From positions 744,001 to 808,000 of the forward strand of contig NZ_FLKP01000002.1 in assembly GCF_900087015.1 (NCBI RefSeq): a stretch of 64,000 nucleotides of DNA, in the 5' to 3' direction. The notes under the pieces were generated by a model. The model was not told the DNA's origin, did no database searches, and was given only the letters and a program-made list of their open reading frames with translations. How positions within the stretch are numbered: position 1 is the stretch's first letter; every line of letters begins with the position of its first letter. Shown here one piece after another: positions 25,025 to 33,609 of this stretch. This stretch comes from Christensenella timonensis (lineage in GTDB: Bacteria; Bacillota; Clostridia; Christensenellales; Christensenellaceae). A program made the position numbers and the translations under genes.

Positions 25025-25975
25025 ATGAGTATACGCATCCTGGGGACAGGAAGTTACCTGCCGGAAAAAATAGTAACGAACGAGGACTTTGAAAAGATAA
25101 TAGATACGTCGGACGAATGGATCACCAAGCGTACGGGCATCAAACGCCGCCATTATGTGGAAAACGGCATGTGGAACAAGGATATGTGCGTGATCGCGGC
25201 CACTATCGCAATGAAAGAGGCGGGTATTACAAAAGACGACCTCGGCGGTATCGTGGTTGCATCCGTTACCAACGAGATGGGCGTTCCTTCGGTGGCGAGC
25301 CAGATCCAGAGGGAGCTTGAGATCCCGCAGGCCATCTGCTTTGATGTGAATTCCGCGTGTACCGGCTTCATGTTCGCTTTAAAAGCGGTGGAAGGACTGC
25401 TGCGGCCGGGCGGAAAGCCGTTCCTCGTGTGCGGGAGCGAAACGCTGTCCCGTTTTATGAACATGGACGACCGTGCGAGCTGTATCCTGTTTGGGGACGG
25501 CGCGGGCGCGGTGGTCGTGGAACACGGCGACAACATGAAATATTTCGAGGTGTATTCCAAGCCGGACGTAAACGAAACGATCGTGATCAACGGTATGAAT
25601 ACATTAAAAGACGGTGTGCTGCAGCCTTCCTATGCAACGCTCAAGGGCAGGGAAGTGTACGTGTTCGCAACGCGCGAGGCGGAGCGGGTCATCCGCGCGG
25701 CGCTCGAAGCAACAGGCCAGGCGCCGGAGGACATCGACTGGTTCCTGATGCACCAGTCCAATTACCGTATTACGAAAACGATCGCCGGGCGGCTTAATAT
25801 GCCGATGGATAAATTTTATTCCAATATCGACGACACGTCGAACACATCTGCGGCGAGCATCCCGATCGCACTCGACCAGATGAACAAGAAGGGTATGCTC
25901 AAAAGAGGAGACAGGCTTGTGATCGCCGGTTTTGGCGGCGGGCTTTCTTCCGGCTGTGCGGTCTATGATTGGTAA
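25025..25975 (+). CDS. fabH: 3-oxoacyl-ACP synthase III
   Basis: The 316-residue condensing enzyme joins acetyl-CoA (or branched starters) to malonyl-ACP to begin fatty acid synthesis. The catalytic triad is visible: Cys in NSACTGFMFA, His in LMHQSNYRI and Asn in DDTSNTSAASIP. It starts MSIRILGTGSYLPEK at ATG 25025, 5 bases after GGAGG; an earlier start at 24983 has no ribosome site. It is the first gene of a ten-gene lipid operon. The starter preference cannot be read from sequence. Confidence 0.96.
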   Translation: MSIRILGTGSYLPEKIVTNEDFEKIIDTSDEWITKRTGIKRRHYVENGMWNKDMCVIAATIAMKEAGITKDDLGGIVVASVTNEMGVPSVASQIQRELEIPQAICFDVNSACTGFMFALKAVEGLLRPGGKPFLVCGSETLSRFMNMDDRASCILFGDGAGAVVVEHGDNMKYFEVYSKPDVNETIVINGMNTLKDGVLQPSYATLKGREVYVFATREAERVIRAALEATGQAPEDIDWFLMHQSNYRITKTIAGRLNMPMDKFYSNIDDTSNTSAASIPIALDQMNKKGMLKRGDRLVIAGFGGGLSSGCAVYDW

Positions 25976-26027
25976 GAACGCTTTAAGCGTATCAAATAAC
26001 AAATGATTTTCTGGGAGGAAAATAAAC

Positions 26028-26246
26028 ATGATTTATGAGAAGATTGCAGGCATTATCAGTGACAAAATGGATATTGACGTAGACGAGATCACAATGGACT
26101 CCAGCTTTGAGAGCCTGAAGATCGATTCGCTGGACATGGTTGAGATCGTTATGGACATCGAAGAAGAATTCGACGTTTCGATCGAAGAAGCGGAGAACCT
26201 GAAGAGTGTTTCTGACCTTGTAAAATTCATCGAGGACAACAAATAA
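26028..26246 (+). CDS. acpP: Acyl carrier protein
   Basis: The 72-residue acidic protein carries the phosphopantetheine serine in IDSLDMVEIVMDIEEEFD (about residue 35). It is the usual four-helix carrier for growing acyl chains. GGGAGG precedes the ATG. It sits between fabH and fabD; the 102-base gap after it contains a hairpin. Confidence 0.96.
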   Translation: MIYEKIAGIISDKMDIDVDEITMDSSFESLKIDSLDMVEIVMDIEEEFDVSIEEAENLKSVSDLVKFIEDNK

Positions 26247-26287
26247 GAAACACGGCGTATCCTGGTATAATTTAGAAGTTTTGAGGC

Positions 26288-26319
26288 TGCGGACGTTCCC
26301 GGTTTGGTGAGCGTCCGCA
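26288..26319 (+). promoter_or_regulatory. Intercistronic hairpin between acpP and fabD
   Basis: TGCGGACG (26288-26295) and CGTCCGCA (26312-26319) pair perfectly around a 16-base loop. Only a broken T stretch follows, so it may attenuate or protect the upstream acpP mRNA rather than fully terminate. This would fit a need for more ACP than enzyme. Confidence 0.6.
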
Positions 26320-26348
26320 TGCGCTATCTTTTTGGAGGAAAAAAACCT

Positions 26349-27284
26349 TTGGGTAAACTTGCAGTGCTTTTCGCGGGGCAGGGCGCACAGAAAACGGGTA
26401 TGGGCAAAAACCTGTACGATCATGTGGCCGCTGCACGTGAAATATTCGACAGGGCAGAAAAGGTGCGGCCGGGTATCACGGAGCTGTGTTTTTCGGGCGC
26501 GCAGGAAGAACTGAATAAGACGGTCAATACGCAGCCGGCTGTTTTCGTAATGGATGCGGCGGCATATGCCGCGCTTGCAAGCGCAGGCATCAAGGCAAGT
26601 GCGGGCGCGGGTTTTTCGCTTGGCGAATACGCGGCGCTCTATGCGGCAGGGGTGCTCTCGTTTGAGGATACGCTTTCGCTTGTGATAAAGCGTGCACAGT
26701 GGATGCAGCAGGCGGGAGACAAGCAGGCGGGCGCGATGTGCGCGGTACTGGGACAGGAAATGAGCGCGGTAGAGGCGCTGGCAGCGCAGTTTGCAGGGGG
26801 CGGCGTGCTTATGCCCGTCAATTATAACTGTCCGGGACAGATCGTTGTGGCGGGGGACAGCGACCGTATCGACGAGATGATCGCCTATGGAAAAGAAAAT
26901 AAGATAAGGTGCAGGAAGCTACCGGTTTCGGGAGCGTTCCATACTTCCCATATGGAAGAGGCTGCACGAAAGATTTCGGATACAATCAAGGATATGGAAT
27001 TTACGGCGCCGGCGTTTACGCTGTATGCGAACCGCACGGGTAAGCCTTACAAAATAGACGACATGAAACAGGTGATGGCGGAGCAGACGTCGCATCCTGT
27101 TTTGTTTGAGCAGATCGTCCGCGCGATGGGCGCGGAGGGATATGATACGTTCGTGGAGGTCGGGCCGGGCAAGACGCTCGCAGGCTTTGTGGGACGGATC
27201 AGTGAGCAGGCGCAGACGTTTCATGTAAATGATTTTGAGTCGTTTACACAGGCGGCAGAGGCGCTCAAACCGATGGGATTTTAA
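26349..27284 (+). CDS. fabD: Malonyl-CoA:ACP transacylase
   Basis: The 311-residue enzyme moves malonyl from CoA to ACP. It has LFAGQGAQKTGMG, the nucleophile in AGFSLGEYAAL (GxSxG) and the histidine in SGAFHTSHM. I place the start at TTG 26349: it gives the standard N-terminus (GKLAVLFAGQGAQ) and lies 10 bases after GGAGG, while the longer frame to 26304 would swallow the intergenic hairpin's 3' side. It is followed by fabG after 15 bases. Confidence 0.95.
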   Translation: MGKLAVLFAGQGAQKTGMGKNLYDHVAAAREIFDRAEKVRPGITELCFSGAQEELNKTVNTQPAVFVMDAAAYAALASAGIKASAGAGFSLGEYAALYAAGVLSFEDTLSLVIKRAQWMQQAGDKQAGAMCAVLGQEMSAVEALAAQFAGGGVLMPVNYNCPGQIVVAGDSDRIDEMIAYGKENKIRCRKLPVSGAFHTSHMEEAARKISDTIKDMEFTAPAFTLYANRTGKPYKIDDMKQVMAEQTSHPVLFEQIVRAMGAEGYDTFVEVGPGKTLAGFVGRISEQAQTFHVNDFESFTQAAEALKPMGF

Positions 27285-27299
27285 GCGGAGGAGAAACAA

Positions 27300-28034
27300 A
27301 TGGCAAAGACAGCAGTTGTGACAGGCGCGTCGCGCGGGATCGGAAGGGCGGTTGCGCTGCGCCTTGCAAAGGACGGCAATAACGTAGTCGTGAACTATCT
27401 GTTTGACGACGAGGATTATGCAGGAACGGTAAAAGAGATCGAGGCGCTGGGCGTGAAAGGTATTGCCATCAAAGCGGATGTCAGTAAATTCGATGAAGTC
27501 AAGGAAATGATGGAAAAAGTCAAAGGGGAATTCGGGACGGTCGATATCCTCGTGAACAATGCGGGCATCACCCGCGACGGACTTTTGGCACGGATGAAGG
27601 AAGAGGATTTCGACGCGGTCATCAATGTGAACCTGAAAAGCGTGTTCAATTGCTGCCGTCATGCGGTTCCTTATATGATGAAGCAGCGGAGCGGACGCAT
27701 TATCAACATGGCTTCCGTGGTCGGCCTTTCCGGACAGGGCGGGCAGACGAACTATGCGGCTTCCAAGGCGGGGATCATCGGCTTTACGAAGTCCCTGGCA
27801 AAGGAGATCGGCTCGCGCAACATCACGGTGAACGCGGTGGCCCCGGGTTTCGTGGAAACGCCTATGACGGATGCCATGCCGCAAAAAGCGCGTGAAGAAA
27901 TCTTAGGCAGCATCCCGCTTGGCCGCGGCGCTACGGTAGGCGATATTGCGGACGCGGTATCGTTTTTGGCGGGCGAGCAGGCAGGGTATATCACCGGACA
28001 TGTGTTGTCGATCAACGGCGGCATGTACGCATAA
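27300..28034 (+). CDS. fabG: 3-oxoacyl-ACP reductase
   Basis: The 244-residue short-chain dehydrogenase uses NADPH to reduce 3-oxoacyl-ACP. It shows TGASRGIGRAVALRL for the cofactor, NNAG, and the catalytic Ser/Tyr/Lys in MASVVGLSG and YAASKAGIIGF. GGAGGAG lies 6 bases before the ATG. The 128-base gap before fabF has no obvious terminator. Confidence 0.95.
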   Translation: MAKTAVVTGASRGIGRAVALRLAKDGNNVVVNYLFDDEDYAGTVKEIEALGVKGIAIKADVSKFDEVKEMMEKVKGEFGTVDILVNNAGITRDGLLARMKEEDFDAVINVNLKSVFNCCRHAVPYMMKQRSGRIINMASVVGLSGQGGQTNYAASKAGIIGFTKSLAKEIGSRNITVNAVAPGFVETPMTDAMPQKAREEILGSIPLGRGATVGDIADAVSFLAGEQAGYITGHVLSINGGMYA

Positions 28035-28162
28035 GTTGCGCCCGCCTCTTTTGCAAAAAGTTGTTTTTACAGCGCGTTTCCGCTTGTAAAGCCGGTTGAT
28101 TTCTGACGAACGCAGCCAATAAGAAGTAAACGCAGACAAACATTAACAGGAGAAGATAATTT

Positions 28163-29407
28163 ATGGCAAGACGTGTAGTTGTAACAGGATTGGGTATCCT
28201 TTCGCCTAACGGGAACACGGTTGAGCAAGCGTGGGAGAATACCAAAAACGGTGTGAACGGTATCGGCCCCCTTACGAAGGCGGGCGCGGAAGGCCTTCCT
28301 GTTCATTTTGCAGGTGAGCTGAAGAACCTTGATGTACTCGATTATCTTGATAAAAAAGAAGCGCGGCGGCTTGACGAGTATGCGCAGTTTGGCGTGATCG
28401 CGGGCGACCAGGCAATGGCGGACGCAGGATTTGAGCTGGGAAAAGAAGTCCCCTATGATCCATACCGTTTCGGAGTCTTGGTAGGCAGCGGAATCGGCGG
28501 CCTCGATACGATGGAAAAGGAAGTCACCAAACTCAACGAAAAGGGATTCAAGCGCGTTAACCCGCTTCTGATCCCGATGATGATCGGGAATATGGCGTCT
28601 GGACAGCTTGCCATCAAGCATAAGCTGCATGGTTATAACACGACGATCACGACGGCGTGCGCGTCAGGAACCCATTCCATTGGCGACGCATATCGGCTGA
28701 TCCGGGACGGTTATATGGATGCGATGCTTGCGGGAGGCTCGGAATCGCCGATCAAAATGCTTGCCATATCCGGCTTTTTGGGACTGCATGCAGTCACCAC
28801 GACAGAAGAACTGGACCGGGCCTCCATTCCATTCGACGCGGAGCGCAGCGGCTTTGTGATCGCGGAAGGCGCTGGGGTGATCGTCCTTGAGGAATATGAA
28901 GCGGCCAAAAAGCGCGGCGCACGTATCTATGCTGAAATCGGCGGCTACGGCGCTACGAGCGACGCATACCACATGACGGCCCCGGAGCCGACCGGCGAAG
29001 CGCTTGCAAAAGCGATGCAGTTTGCGCTTGACGAGGCGCATATGAAGCCATCGGATATTTCTTATATCAATGCGCACGGGACATCGACGGAATTGAATGA
29101 TAAAACGGAGACGATGTCGATCAAAAAAGTATTTGGAGAAGAAGCGTATAAGGTGGCGATCTCTTCGACGAAATCGATGACAGGGCACGCCCTTGGCGCG
29201 GTCGGCGGCATGGAAGCGGTATATACCGTCAAAGCGATTGAAGAGGGATTTATCCCACCGACGATCAATTACCGGGTGAGCGATCCGGAATGTGACCTTG
29301 ATTATACGCCCAATACAGGCAAAGAAGCGGATATCCAGGCTGCGCTTTCCGATTCGCTTGGTTTCGGAGGGCATAATGCAGTGCTTTTATTTAAAAAAGC
29401 CGAGTAA
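28163..29407 (+). CDS. fabF: 3-oxoacyl-ACP synthase II
   Basis: The 414-residue elongating condensing enzyme has the Cys-His-His triad: TACASGTHSIG, NAHGTST and SMTGHALGAVGG. It begins ARRVVVTGLGILSPNG. AGGAG lies 9 bases before the ATG. It is the only elongation KAS in the operon, so it probably covers all chain lengths including temperature adjustment. Confidence 0.97.
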   Translation: MARRVVVTGLGILSPNGNTVEQAWENTKNGVNGIGPLTKAGAEGLPVHFAGELKNLDVLDYLDKKEARRLDEYAQFGVIAGDQAMADAGFELGKEVPYDPYRFGVLVGSGIGGLDTMEKEVTKLNEKGFKRVNPLLIPMMIGNMASGQLAIKHKLHGYNTTITTACASGTHSIGDAYRLIRDGYMDAMLAGGSESPIKMLAISGFLGLHAVTTTEELDRASIPFDAERSGFVIAEGAGVIVLEEYEAAKKRGARIYAEIGGYGATSDAYHMTAPEPTGEALAKAMQFALDEAHMKPSDISYINAHGTSTELNDKTETMSIKKVFGEEAYKVAISSTKSMTGHALGAVGGMEAVYTVKAIEEGFIPPTINYRVSDPECDLDYTPNTGKEADIQAALSDSLGFGGHNAVLLFKKAE

Positions 29408-29421
29408 AAGGAGATAAAACA

Positions 29422-29904
29422 GTGGATTTAAAATCGATACTGGAACTTTTGAAAGCCGCGGATAAATCCGGCTTTGACACATTGGAACTGAATGACAAGG
29501 ATTTCAGCCTGAAATTAGAGCGCAATGCGGATCTGCCGGCACAGCAGGTCGTGGTTGCGGCCCCTGCACAGGCAGCTGCCCCCATGGCGGCGCCGGTGGC
29601 CGCTGCGGCTCCTGCGGCGGCTTCCGTTTCGGAGGCTGCTGTCGCGGCCAGCGAAGCGCCGGTTGCTTCTGTCGACAGGGGCAAGGAGATCGTTTCGCCG
29701 TTGGTGGGCGTTTTCCATAAACTTGCGGAAGGCAAAGCGGTCAAAATTGGCGATAAGCTCAAAAAGGGCGACGTTGTTTGCATGGTCGAGGCCATGAAAC
29801 TGATGAACGAGATCACGATGCCTGAAGACGGCGAGATCACGTGGGTCGCATGTGAAGAAGGCGACAGCGTGGAATATGGCCAGCTGCTGTACAATTACAA
29901 ATAA
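29422..29904 (+). CDS. accB: Biotin carboxyl carrier protein of acetyl-CoA carboxylase
   Basis: The 160-residue protein has an N-terminal helical region, an Ala/Pro-rich linker (about residues 48-85, AAPMAAPVAAAAPAAA) and a biotinyl domain with the modified lysine in VEAMKLMNEI. It starts at GTG 29422, 8 bases after AAGGAG. It carries CO2 between AccC and AccDA. The linker is typical and gives a swinging arm. Confidence 0.96.
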   Translation: MDLKSILELLKAADKSGFDTLELNDKDFSLKLERNADLPAQQVVVAAPAQAAAPMAAPVAAAAPAAASVSEAAVAASEAPVASVDRGKEIVSPLVGVFHKLAEGKAVKIGDKLKKGDVVCMVEAMKLMNEITMPEDGEITWVACEEGDSVEYGQLLYNYK

Positions 29905-29915
29905 GGAGAACGGCT

Positions 29916-30347
29916 ATGATCGATCAGGAAGGCATCAAAAAAATCATCCCGCACCGTGATCCGTTCCTGTTTTTGGACGAGGTGCTCGAATGCGAAGTTG
30001 CAAAATATACGAAGGCGTTATGGCGTATCCGTGAAGATTTGTTCTGCTTCAAGGGGCACTTCCCGGGCAACCCGATCTTGCCGGGCGTACTCATTACCGA
30101 GGCGCTTGCACAGGCGGGGGCGGTCGCGATCTTGCAGGATGAACGCTTCAAAGGCCGTTTGGCTGTATTCGGCGGGATCGACGGCGTACGCTACCGCGGG
30201 ATGGTAGTGCCGGGCGACGACCTTATTCTGGAAACGGAAATCCTGCGGCTTTCCGCGATGGGCGGCAAGGGCAAGGTAAAAGCCACCGTGAATGGTAAAG
30301 TTGTGTGCGAGGGAGAGATCCTGTTCGTCCTCGTAAAGCAGGATTAA
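29916..30347 (+). CDS. fabZ: 3-hydroxyacyl-ACP dehydratase
   Basis: The 143-residue hot-dog protein dehydrates 3-hydroxyacyl-ACP to the trans-2-enoyl form. It has IPHRDPFLFLDEV with the catalytic His, and GHFPGNPILPGVLITEALAQ with the catalytic Glu. AAGGAG lies 8 bases before the ATG. It sits between accB and accC, the usual clostridial order. Confidence 0.96.
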   Translation: MIDQEGIKKIIPHRDPFLFLDEVLECEVAKYTKALWRIREDLFCFKGHFPGNPILPGVLITEALAQAGAVAILQDERFKGRLAVFGGIDGVRYRGMVVPGDDLILETEILRLSAMGGKGKVKATVNGKVVCEGEILFVLVKQD

Positions 30348-30411
30348 GGGATTCTTTGCAGCGATAATCGGCGCGGGGGAAAGGCCGCCGCGTATTTGAA
30401 GGAGAACACGA

Positions 30412-31761
30412 ATGATAAACAAGGTTTTGATTGCTAATCGCGGCGAGATTGCTGTGCGCATTATCCGCGCATGCCGCGAGATGGGGATAGAAACCGTTGC
30501 GGTATATTCTACGGCGGACGCAAATGCGCTGCATACGCAGCTGGCGGACGAAGCGTTTTGTATCGGGCCGCCGGCACCGAAGGACAGCTATCTGAGCGCT
30601 TACAATATCCTTTCGGCGGCAAGCATATCGGGTGCGGACGCGATCCATCCCGGGTATGGTTTTTTGTCGGAGAACTCGAAGTTTGTGCGCATGTGCAATA
30701 AAAGCAATGTGACTTTTATCGGGCCGGATGCACAGGCCATGGAAAAGATGGGCGACAAGCTGATGGCACGGCGCATCATGACACAGGCGGACGTACCGAT
30801 CATCCCGGGCTCGCTGGACGCCTTAAAGGATGCGAAGGATGCCAAGAAGATCGCCAAAAAGGTCGGTTACCCGGTCATGATTAAAGCGGCGAACGGGGGC
30901 GGCGGACGCGGTATCCGTAAAGTGGATAAGGAAGCGGATATCGAAAAAGCATTCGATGCGGCTTATAAAGAGGCGCTGGGCGCGTTTGGCGACGGTACGC
31001 TTTATATGGAAAAATGTATCATGGATGCGCGGCATATTGAAGTACAGATCATGTGCGATAATTACGGCAATGCCGTTTACCTTTACGAACGCGAGTGTTC
31101 GCTGCAAAGAAGGAACCAAAAGGTGATGGAGGAAGCGCCGAGCATTGCTTTTGATAGCAAGAAGCGCGCCGAGATCGGCGAGGCGGCTGTGCGTGCGGCA
31201 AAGGCCTCCGGTTATAAAAATGCGGGAACGATCGAGTTTTTGTACGACGAGCCTTCGGGAAAATATTATTTTATGGAACTCAACGCACGTGTGCAGGTGG
31301 AGCATCCCGTGACGGAAATGATCACCGGGGTGGACATCGTGCGCGAGCAGATACTTGTGGCAAGCGGGGCAAAGTTGTCGTTTGCACAAAAGGATATCCC
31401 ACTGATGGGGCATGCGATCGAGTGCCGCATCAACGCGGAAGACCCGACCAAAAATTTTATGCCGTCCATCGGCACGATCGAGGCGCTGCACCTGCCGGGA
31501 GGGCCGGGCGTGCGTTTTGATACGGCGATGTATACGGACTACAAGATCCCGCCGACATACGACAGTATGATCGGCAAGCTCATCGTCCACGCGCCTACGC
31601 GCGAGCGGGCGATGGCGAAAATGCGTGCGGCCTTAACGGAGCTTGTTGTGGACGGGGTGGAGACCAATGCGGATTTCCAGCTCGACCTCCTAAACAACGA
31701 GGACGTGATGGCAGGACGGCTCGATACCGGGCTTGTGGCACGTATTATGGAGGAAAAATAA
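30412..31761 (+). CDS. accC: Biotin carboxylase of acetyl-CoA carboxylase
   Basis: The 449-residue ATP-grasp enzyme carboxylates biotin on AccB with bicarbonate and ATP. It starts NKVLIANRGEIAVRIIRACREMGI, has the glycine-rich lid NGGGGRGIR, the ligand set MELNARVQVEHPVTEM, and the C-terminal dimer region. Length is standard. AAGGAG lies 9 bases before the ATG. It is followed by accD after three bases. Confidence 0.97.
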   Translation: MINKVLIANRGEIAVRIIRACREMGIETVAVYSTADANALHTQLADEAFCIGPPAPKDSYLSAYNILSAASISGADAIHPGYGFLSENSKFVRMCNKSNVTFIGPDAQAMEKMGDKLMARRIMTQADVPIIPGSLDALKDAKDAKKIAKKVGYPVMIKAANGGGGRGIRKVDKEADIEKAFDAAYKEALGAFGDGTLYMEKCIMDARHIEVQIMCDNYGNAVYLYERECSLQRRNQKVMEEAPSIAFDSKKRAEIGEAAVRAAKASGYKNAGTIEFLYDEPSGKYYFMELNARVQVEHPVTEMITGVDIVREQILVASGAKLSFAQKDIPLMGHAIECRINAEDPTKNFMPSIGTIEALHLPGGPGVRFDTAMYTDYKIPPTYDSMIGKLIVHAPTRERAMAKMRAALTELVVDGVETNADFQLDLLNNEDVMAGRLDTGLVARIMEEK

Positions 31762-31764
31762 CAG

Positions 31765-32682
31765 ATGGGCTTATTTTCTAAGAAGCGCAAAGATATCACC
31801 ATGCGCGTATACCGTACCAACCAGCAGGCACAGCCGATGGCTCCCAGCGAGGAAGAGATCGCCGCGCAGTTGCCGGTGGCGCATGACGAGGAACAGGTAG
31901 AGGGCATGTGGGAAAAATGCCCGGAGTGCGGCATGGTCATCTATACGGACGACCTCATTGCCAATCTTAATGTGTGCACAAACTGCAATTACCATTTCCG
32001 CCTTTCCGCGCGCCAGCGCATCATGTATACGGCGGACGACGATACCTTTGTAGAGATGAATGCCGACCTGGTCGGCACGAACCCGCTCGATTTTCCGGGA
32101 TATGAGCAGAAGGTGCAAAAAATCCGCGGATATACGAGCGAAAAAGAATCGATCATCACAGGAGAATGTAAGATCGGCGGTATGCCGTGCGTACTTGCCG
32201 TGATGGACGGCTTTTTTATGATGGGTTCCATGGGCGCGGCAGTGGGCGAGAAATTCACGCTGGCTGCGGAGCACGCATTGAAAAAGAAACAGCCCCTTGT
32301 GGCCTTTACCGTTTCGGGCGGGGCGCGCATGCAGGAAGGGCTGGTTTCCCTGATGCAGATGAGCAAGACAGCGGCGGTACTGGCCAAGCTTGACGAGGCG
32401 GGGATCCCGTTTTTTGTGGTGATCACCGATCCGACGACGGGCGGTGTGACGGCGAGCTTTGCAATGCTGGGCGACGTGACGATCGCGGAACCAAACGCGA
32501 CGATCGGCTTTGCCGGGCGCCGCGTGATCGAACAGACGATCAAGCAGGCGCTTCCGCCCACCTTCCAGACATCGGAATTCCAACTGGAAAAGGGCTTTGT
32601 GGATATGATTGTGCCCCGCGGGGAGTTGAAAGATACGCTGGCGAAGCTTCTTAAGATGCATAAAGGAGGGAGCGCGGAATGA
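31765..32682 (+). CDS. accD: Acetyl-CoA carboxylase carboxyltransferase beta subunit
   Basis: The 305-residue subunit has an N-terminal four-cysteine zinc ribbon (CPECG and CTNCN, about residues 52-75) and a crotonase-like carboxyltransferase core with TVSGGARMQEGL and DPTTGGVTASFAML. It transfers CO2 from biotin to acetyl-CoA together with AccA. Its stop overlaps the accA start by four bases, which should keep the subunits equimolar. The residues before the zinc ribbon are longer than in many homologues. Confidence 0.96.
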   Translation: MGLFSKKRKDITMRVYRTNQQAQPMAPSEEEIAAQLPVAHDEEQVEGMWEKCPECGMVIYTDDLIANLNVCTNCNYHFRLSARQRIMYTADDDTFVEMNADLVGTNPLDFPGYEQKVQKIRGYTSEKESIITGECKIGGMPCVLAVMDGFFMMGSMGAAVGEKFTLAAEHALKKKQPLVAFTVSGGARMQEGLVSLMQMSKTAAVLAKLDEAGIPFFVVITDPTTGGVTASFAMLGDVTIAEPNATIGFAGRRVIEQTIKQALPPTFQTSEFQLEKGFVDMIVPRGELKDTLAKLLKMHKGGSAE

Positions 32683-33494
32683 GTACAAAACGTTCGGCAT
32701 GGGAGATCGTGCAGATCGCGCGCGACCCTAAGAGGATTACGACGCAATATATCATAGAAAATGTATTTACGGACTTTATGGAGATGCACGGCGACAAATT
32801 GTTCGCGGACGACGCGGCAATGATCGGCGGGATTGGCTATTTAGACGATATCCCGGTCACGGTGGTTGGACAGGAAAAAGGGACTGACCTGCGGGACAAG
32901 GTGGCGCGAAATTTCGGGTGCTCAAACCCGGAAGGATACCGCAAATCGCTGCGGTTGCTGAGGCAGGCGGAAAAATTTAAGCGTCCGGTGGTGTGTATCA
33001 TCGATACGCAGGGGGCGTTCTGCGGAGTCGGTGCGGAGGAACGCGGCGTGGCGGAATCCATCGCACGCAACCTGCTGGAGCTGTCCCGGTTGAAAACGCC
33101 GGTGATCAGTATTTTTATCGGTGAAGGCGGATCGGGCGGCGCGATCGCCCTTGGCGTGGCGGATAAGCGGATGATGCTTGAAAATGCGCTGTATTCCATC
33201 CTTTCCCCGGAAGGGTTTTCCAGCATTTTATGGAAGGACTCTTCGCGGGCGGCAGAGGCGGCAGAGCTGATGCGCATGACAGCGGCAGAGATCAAGGAAA
33301 TGGGATTGATCGACGATGTGCTTTCAGAGCCGGAAGGCGGCGCGCAATCAGGCGATAATGGAAAGTTTGCAAAGGTGATCAAGCAATACCTTGTTGACAG
33401 CATCAAAGAATTGCAAAAGGAACCCATCGACCAGCTGCTGCAAAAGCGCTATGATAAGATCAGGTCGTTCGGACAGGATGCAATCACAGAATGA
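32679..33494 (+). CDS. accA: Acetyl-CoA carboxylase carboxyltransferase alpha subunit
   Basis: The 271-residue subunit carries the carboxyltransferase signature: VVCIIDTQGAFCGVGAEERG, IGEGGSGGAIALGVAD and the LSPEGFSSILWKD stretch. It is shorter than the 315-residue E. coli form because it lacks the long N-terminal helices, as in many Clostridia. The ATG is in an ATGA overlap with accD, with GGAGG upstream. It ends the operon. Confidence 0.96.
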   Translation: MSTKRSAWEIVQIARDPKRITTQYIIENVFTDFMEMHGDKLFADDAAMIGGIGYLDDIPVTVVGQEKGTDLRDKVARNFGCSNPEGYRKSLRLLRQAEKFKRPVVCIIDTQGAFCGVGAEERGVAESIARNLLELSRLKTPVISIFIGEGGSGGAIALGVADKRMMLENALYSILSPEGFSSILWKDSSRAAEAAELMRMTAAEIKEMGLIDDVLSEPEGGAQSGDNGKFAKVIKQYLVDSIKELQKEPIDQLLQKRYDKIRSFGQDAITE

Positions 33495-33505
33495 CAAAAG
33501 ATATA

Positions 33506-33534
33506 AACGGGAAGCGGAGTGCTTCCCGTTTTTT
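33506..33534 (+). terminator. Terminator of the fab/acc operon
   Basis: AACGGGAAGC (33506-33515) and GCTTCCCGTT (33521-33530) form a perfect 10-bp stem with a GGAGT loop and T6. Confidence 0.92.
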
Positions 33535-33609
33535 GTCGCATATGTTATGATTAAGGCATAACCAATGTATCTGTTACGGGGCGGGGATTGCCGGAAAGAG
33601 GGGATATTT

